Assembly (NCBI RefSeq): GCF_002078875.1 | Contig: NC_034414.1 | Location: 34,386,753 to 34,450,752 of the forward strand | Source: Numida meleagris | Lineage: Eukaryota; Chordata; Aves; Galliformes; Numididae | Reading direction: 5' to 3' | DNA length: 64,000 nt | Shown: positions 60,632 to 64,000 of the stretch, piece by piece | Layout: the number at the start of each line of letters is the position of its first letter | How positions within the stretch are numbered: position 1 is the first letter of the stretch | Position numbers and translations under genes: made by a program | The notes under the pieces: model-generated | Database searches by the model: none | Seen by the model: only the letters and a program-made list of their open reading frames with translations | Told to the model about the DNA's origin: nothing

Positions 60632-61640
60632 GAGGAGCTACAACACAACGAGCCCGAAAACAACAGGGGTGGGGATGCATGGGAGGGGGGCTTAAAATGT
60701 TTGTATTTAAAGGGTGCTCGCAAGGTCTTCGGCACAATATGTGCCGTTCTCCTTAAAGGGGCACCGAGTGCCAATAACCATTAGTCATCCGGCAGGGATT
60801 TTTCATTACAGATCTATCTTTAGGGGGAGTTCCCCGAAGTCTCCGCAAGGAACTGAGCTGCGGATTTCAAACGCGGTCCACTTCGATTCGCGCAGTGCCT
60901 GCATACCTGCTTCAATAGAAGGGAGCAATACTCACCCGAGTGTGCGGACAGCCCAGAGGTCTCTGCAGCACCCGTGTCCTCAGTGGAATACCACCTTGCA
61001 TCCGCGGCAGCTCCCAGCCTACACTCGACGTTAACATTTAAGCTATCTCAAATACCAGGCTCTCCCATAGACATTTTTTCCAGGGTTTTCAAGCAAATTT
61101 CTCGGTGCCATAATGTTATGATGGAAGGATGCTGAAATGACAGGCCTCGTAGACGCTTGTCTTAATCATCGGCTTCTTAATTTAGTTTTAGTGCTGTGGT
61201 TTTGTATGTGCGCGTGTGTGACTGCGCGTGTGTGCGCGCAAGAGAAGGCTCTGACAACCTACAGCTTCCTAATGACTGACGAGGCAGGGCTGCTGCCACA
61301 AAGTAACACTTCCCTGGTGTGAAGACCTCTCACTGGGAAGTTTAGTTCACTACTGTTCTCGCAATGCTAATCGTATAACCTGTAACCAAAACCCAGGCAA
61401 GAAGGATGCAACATGCTAAATAGAGTAACTTCTAATCACTAACGTTAGCATCACGACCAGCTGTTAGGGATTAACTGGAAGTCGGTTAGAGACAGACACC
61501 TAAACTTAAATATACAAACGCGGATGTAAGGGTGGACTGCTGAATACTTCCTCTCTCTCTTTGCCTCCATTCATTCCTCCACCTCCAGTCCCATTCACCC
61601 CTCTTCAATTTGTATGGCCACCTCTCGCCTTTGTTAGCGC
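60631..61640. other. Non-coding, CpG-retaining stretch
   Basis: No exon is recognisable. It includes further G-rich DNA just right of the poly-G and a Z-DNA-prone alternation near 61.2 kb. The plus-strand frame 60714-61034 has no known domain. Confidence 0.5.
61204..61240. repeat. Z-DNA-prone GT/GC alternation
   Basis: Two alternating purine-pyrimidine segments (61204-61220 and 61223-61240), rich in GC and GT steps. The second contains tgcgcg and cgcgca as an inverted repeat. Confidence 0.75.
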
Positions 61641-62300
61641 TGCGCTCCGGCCCCGCTCGCCCTGCCCGAACAGCGGGATATCGCTGTCTGCTGAGCTGCC
61701 CTTACCTTAATTGCCCAGGTAACCTGGAATAAATAAGACAAGCTTAGAATCCGGGGGGATAGAGTTATCAATACGGACATCCAGGCATTTACTGTACCCA
61801 AAGCAATATTAGAGGTTGTTAATCTAAGGTGTCCCGACTCGTTTCATGGACACATGATGCCATCGAAGCGTGGTTATTAAATACTCTTTCTTCATGGCTG
61901 AAAAACCCCTCATTCATTCCTTAAGCTGTCAGGACATTTTAGAAGCTTAACCCCTTGGAAGAGCCTGAGAGTGCAGAGCCGCTGTACTCGTGTGAAGGGG
62001 GACTGGAGGCTGGAGCCGCGGGGGGTGGGGGGGCCCACAGCATATCTGCATCCACTGAGCTGACAGTGGTACGCTTTTCCTTTGGCCTTTAATTTTTTAA
62101 AAACATACAGGGAAAAAATCTGCGATGAAACACTATCAGTAGAAGTTGTATCCAGGCTCTATATTCAAGCCGCACAACAGCCCTTTGGATGGCACTTGAG
62201 CAGGCGGCCACCACCCTCATCCAAAGCAGGACTCGCTCGGTCCTTGAGGGTGGGGAGCGCAGAGCTGCCCCTCCTCGCACCGGCCATGCCCCGCCGGGCT
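61640..62300. promoter_or_regulatory. Patchy CpG-rich segment
   Basis: CpG-rich patches occur at about 61.64-61.69, 61.97-62.04 and 62.2-62.3 kb, separated by AT-rich DNA. Short frames cross it on both strands without recognisable products. Confidence 0.4.
62020..62033 (+). repeat. Short G-rich tract
   Basis: Six G, T, seven G inside a CpG patch. Two long G runs could supply half of, or a compact, quadruplex. Confidence 0.55.
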
Positions 62301-64000
62301 GGGGCCGTGCCTTCCCTTCTCTCCTCAGGCTGTTTCGCCAGGCACTCCACCAAAATTTTCATGCTAGTATGTGCTAAATTTACGGACCCTTTCACAGGAA
62401 TTCGAGTGCAGACATAGCCGAGAGTGTCAAACCAGCCACTTATTCAGGGCCACCATATACAAATCTACCACTGAAGTGGACTGGGGCTGTGGCCAGGTCA
62501 GAGCTAAGACAAGAACTAGCATTAGAGCAGGATTTCGAGTTTCCAAAGCCAATAGTTCTGCTTCTATACATAGAGAATTTTCAGCAGAGTTTAAAACAAA
62601 ACAAAAAAACAGACACAAAAGTTAAAGTCCAGTAAAAATAATTGACGTGATTTTCCTACATATCCTTTTCTGTCCTATAAACAGGGAATTAATCTCACGA
62701 GCTTGGAACGATACGCACTACATATTGAACGCAACATTTCCTTTTTTGGTAGAACTGTATATCCATGGCGCTAAAAAAAAAAAAAATACATCATATAAAT
62801 CCTAAATTTGTGCACAGTACTTTATTCGGCTGCCGTGATAAATGACAGAATATTAAACCCAGATCACCAAACGCTGTAAAAACACATTGCTGTCTGTATT
62901 GGTCATTTGCTCAGAAATGTAAAAGGACGAAGGTTTTCTTTCCTTCTCTGCTGCGTTCTCATCCCTGAACACAGCTCAAAACAGGCTCAGCTTTGACCTA
63001 AGGAACACCTCAGAGCATTAAAATTTCAGCAGGCGATGTCAGTGTTACATTAAACGAGAGCTCCTCCGGTTCGCTGCAGAGCTGGGATTTGAATAAAACG
63101 CTCAATGTTAACAAACAATACACACGTTTGGCACTTTGTGTATTAAATGGATCAAAGGGATTTGATAAGGCACAATACCCCGTTTGTACAGACCTGATTG
63201 AGTTAATATAATATCAGCAAATTTTACAGCGAAATGAATCCGTTTCTTTTCTTTGTGTTTAAAACCAGCACAGATTACAAATTTTAATGATCTGAAAATG
63301 TTTGGTATACAAAATCATGCTTATTTCAGTATTAGCAAAAACACAAGAAATTTTTCAACACAAACACCCAGCTGTGTCTATTTTAAAAGCAGTTCAATGA
63401 CAGCTTGCACTTATGAGCATGCAATCAGCTAATTTCGCTTTTTTTTTTCCTTCTGTGTTAATCAACACTTTCCTTCCTGCATATCAGAGTACAAATAGTA
63501 TAGTTACTCCACAGCAGTAAATGTTTACGTAACCTGTCCTTTCTCAAGAATCCGGTTACACTGAATCATTACATGCTAGACCGAGTAGGAAAACGCACAG
63601 GGCCCAGCCGTCCCGATGAGATCTTGCTGCACCGCATTGATATATATTGGTTAATGCTCTTCAGAACCATAATAATATGCACAGAGCTTACCTTTCCTCT
63701 TACCCCTAGCACTGCAGAGCTCAGTCACATCCTCCACACTGCGCTTTTCCTCAGGAGTTCCCGTCTATTGGCTTCAGTGTTGTGTAAGGAAATAATTACA
63801 AATTGTCATGATTTTTTTTTTTAAACAACAGTAATTCTAAAAAATAAAAAACGAAGGTAGTTGATCATTGACTTCTACCTCTTTTTGGTCAGTAGCAACC
63901 TGTTACGGAATTGGATAAATAAATACAATTGTAGTGAGGTCAAGCGAGGTTAATCCAACGCACACAGTTCGTGCCATGCCCAATTGCAATTGTTTATTGC
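62301..64000. other. AT-rich right flank
   Basis: No exon is recognisable. It contains a run of A near 62,774-62,786 and scattered homeodomain-like and GATA-like words (for example tttgataagg near 63160). No CR1 is seen. Confidence 0.5.

Noticed and set aside
1..64000. CRISPR arrays, bacterial operons, tRNA or rRNA genes
   Set aside because: The sequence is vertebrate nuclear DNA; no regularly spaced repeats with unique spacers and no intact tRNA A/B box pair with cloverleaf or rRNA core was seen.

Overview
The window reads as vertebrate nuclear DNA from a bird, most likely a galliform (chicken, turkey or quail group). The main evidence is at least eight fragments of the CR1 LINE family, several carrying the diagnostic 3' tail built on the octamer ATTCTATG. 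There is also a solo retroviral LTR with intact ends, and a few much older amniote-wide repeats. I could not support any complete protein-coding gene, tRNA, rRNA or known small RNA. Open frames are short, often begin with non-ATG codons, and match nothing I recognise apart from CR1 reverse-transcriptase debris. The longest (273 codons, 53642-54463) lies in GC-rich DNA that is also open in other frames.

Layout: positions 1 to about 52,600 are mostly AT-rich, CpG-poor DNA, as expected for a large intron or gene desert. Minus-strand CR1 fragments lie at 9.5, 40.5, 43.2, 47.4 and 50.2 kb. Three plus-strand CR1 fragments lie between 19.9 and 23.1 kb, and a 60-base assembly gap falls in the tail of one of them. 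A 529-bp solo LTR (13254-13782) is flanked by a perfect 5-bp target duplication. About 500 bp beyond it, an isolated CpG island (about 14,260-14,960) holds a CTCF-like motif and a GGGGCA hexamer array. Traces of ancient repeats are scattered at 5.3, 24.9-25.1, 31.5, 33.8, 34.9 and 50.8 kb.

From about 52.9 kb to the end the character changes. CpG dinucleotides are retained even where the DNA is AT-rich: 20 in 55861-56280, against 6 in 1-1020, counted by eye. CpG islands recur, no CR1 copy is visible, and G-quadruplex-prone tracts cluster, including an uninterrupted run of 30 G. This is the pattern of a transposon-poor, hypomethylated domain around a developmental regulatory gene. The gene itself may lie beyond the right edge or appear here only as non-coding first exons and enhancers. 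The best local candidate for a transcription start is a TATA box at 56931, followed by a CpG-rich segment ending in a consensus splice donor at 57219/57220.

No operon-like or pathway relationship can be drawn. The defensible reading is a repeat-populated, gene-poor flank or intron on the left and a regulatory, CpG-rich domain on the right, with CTCF-like motifs near both.
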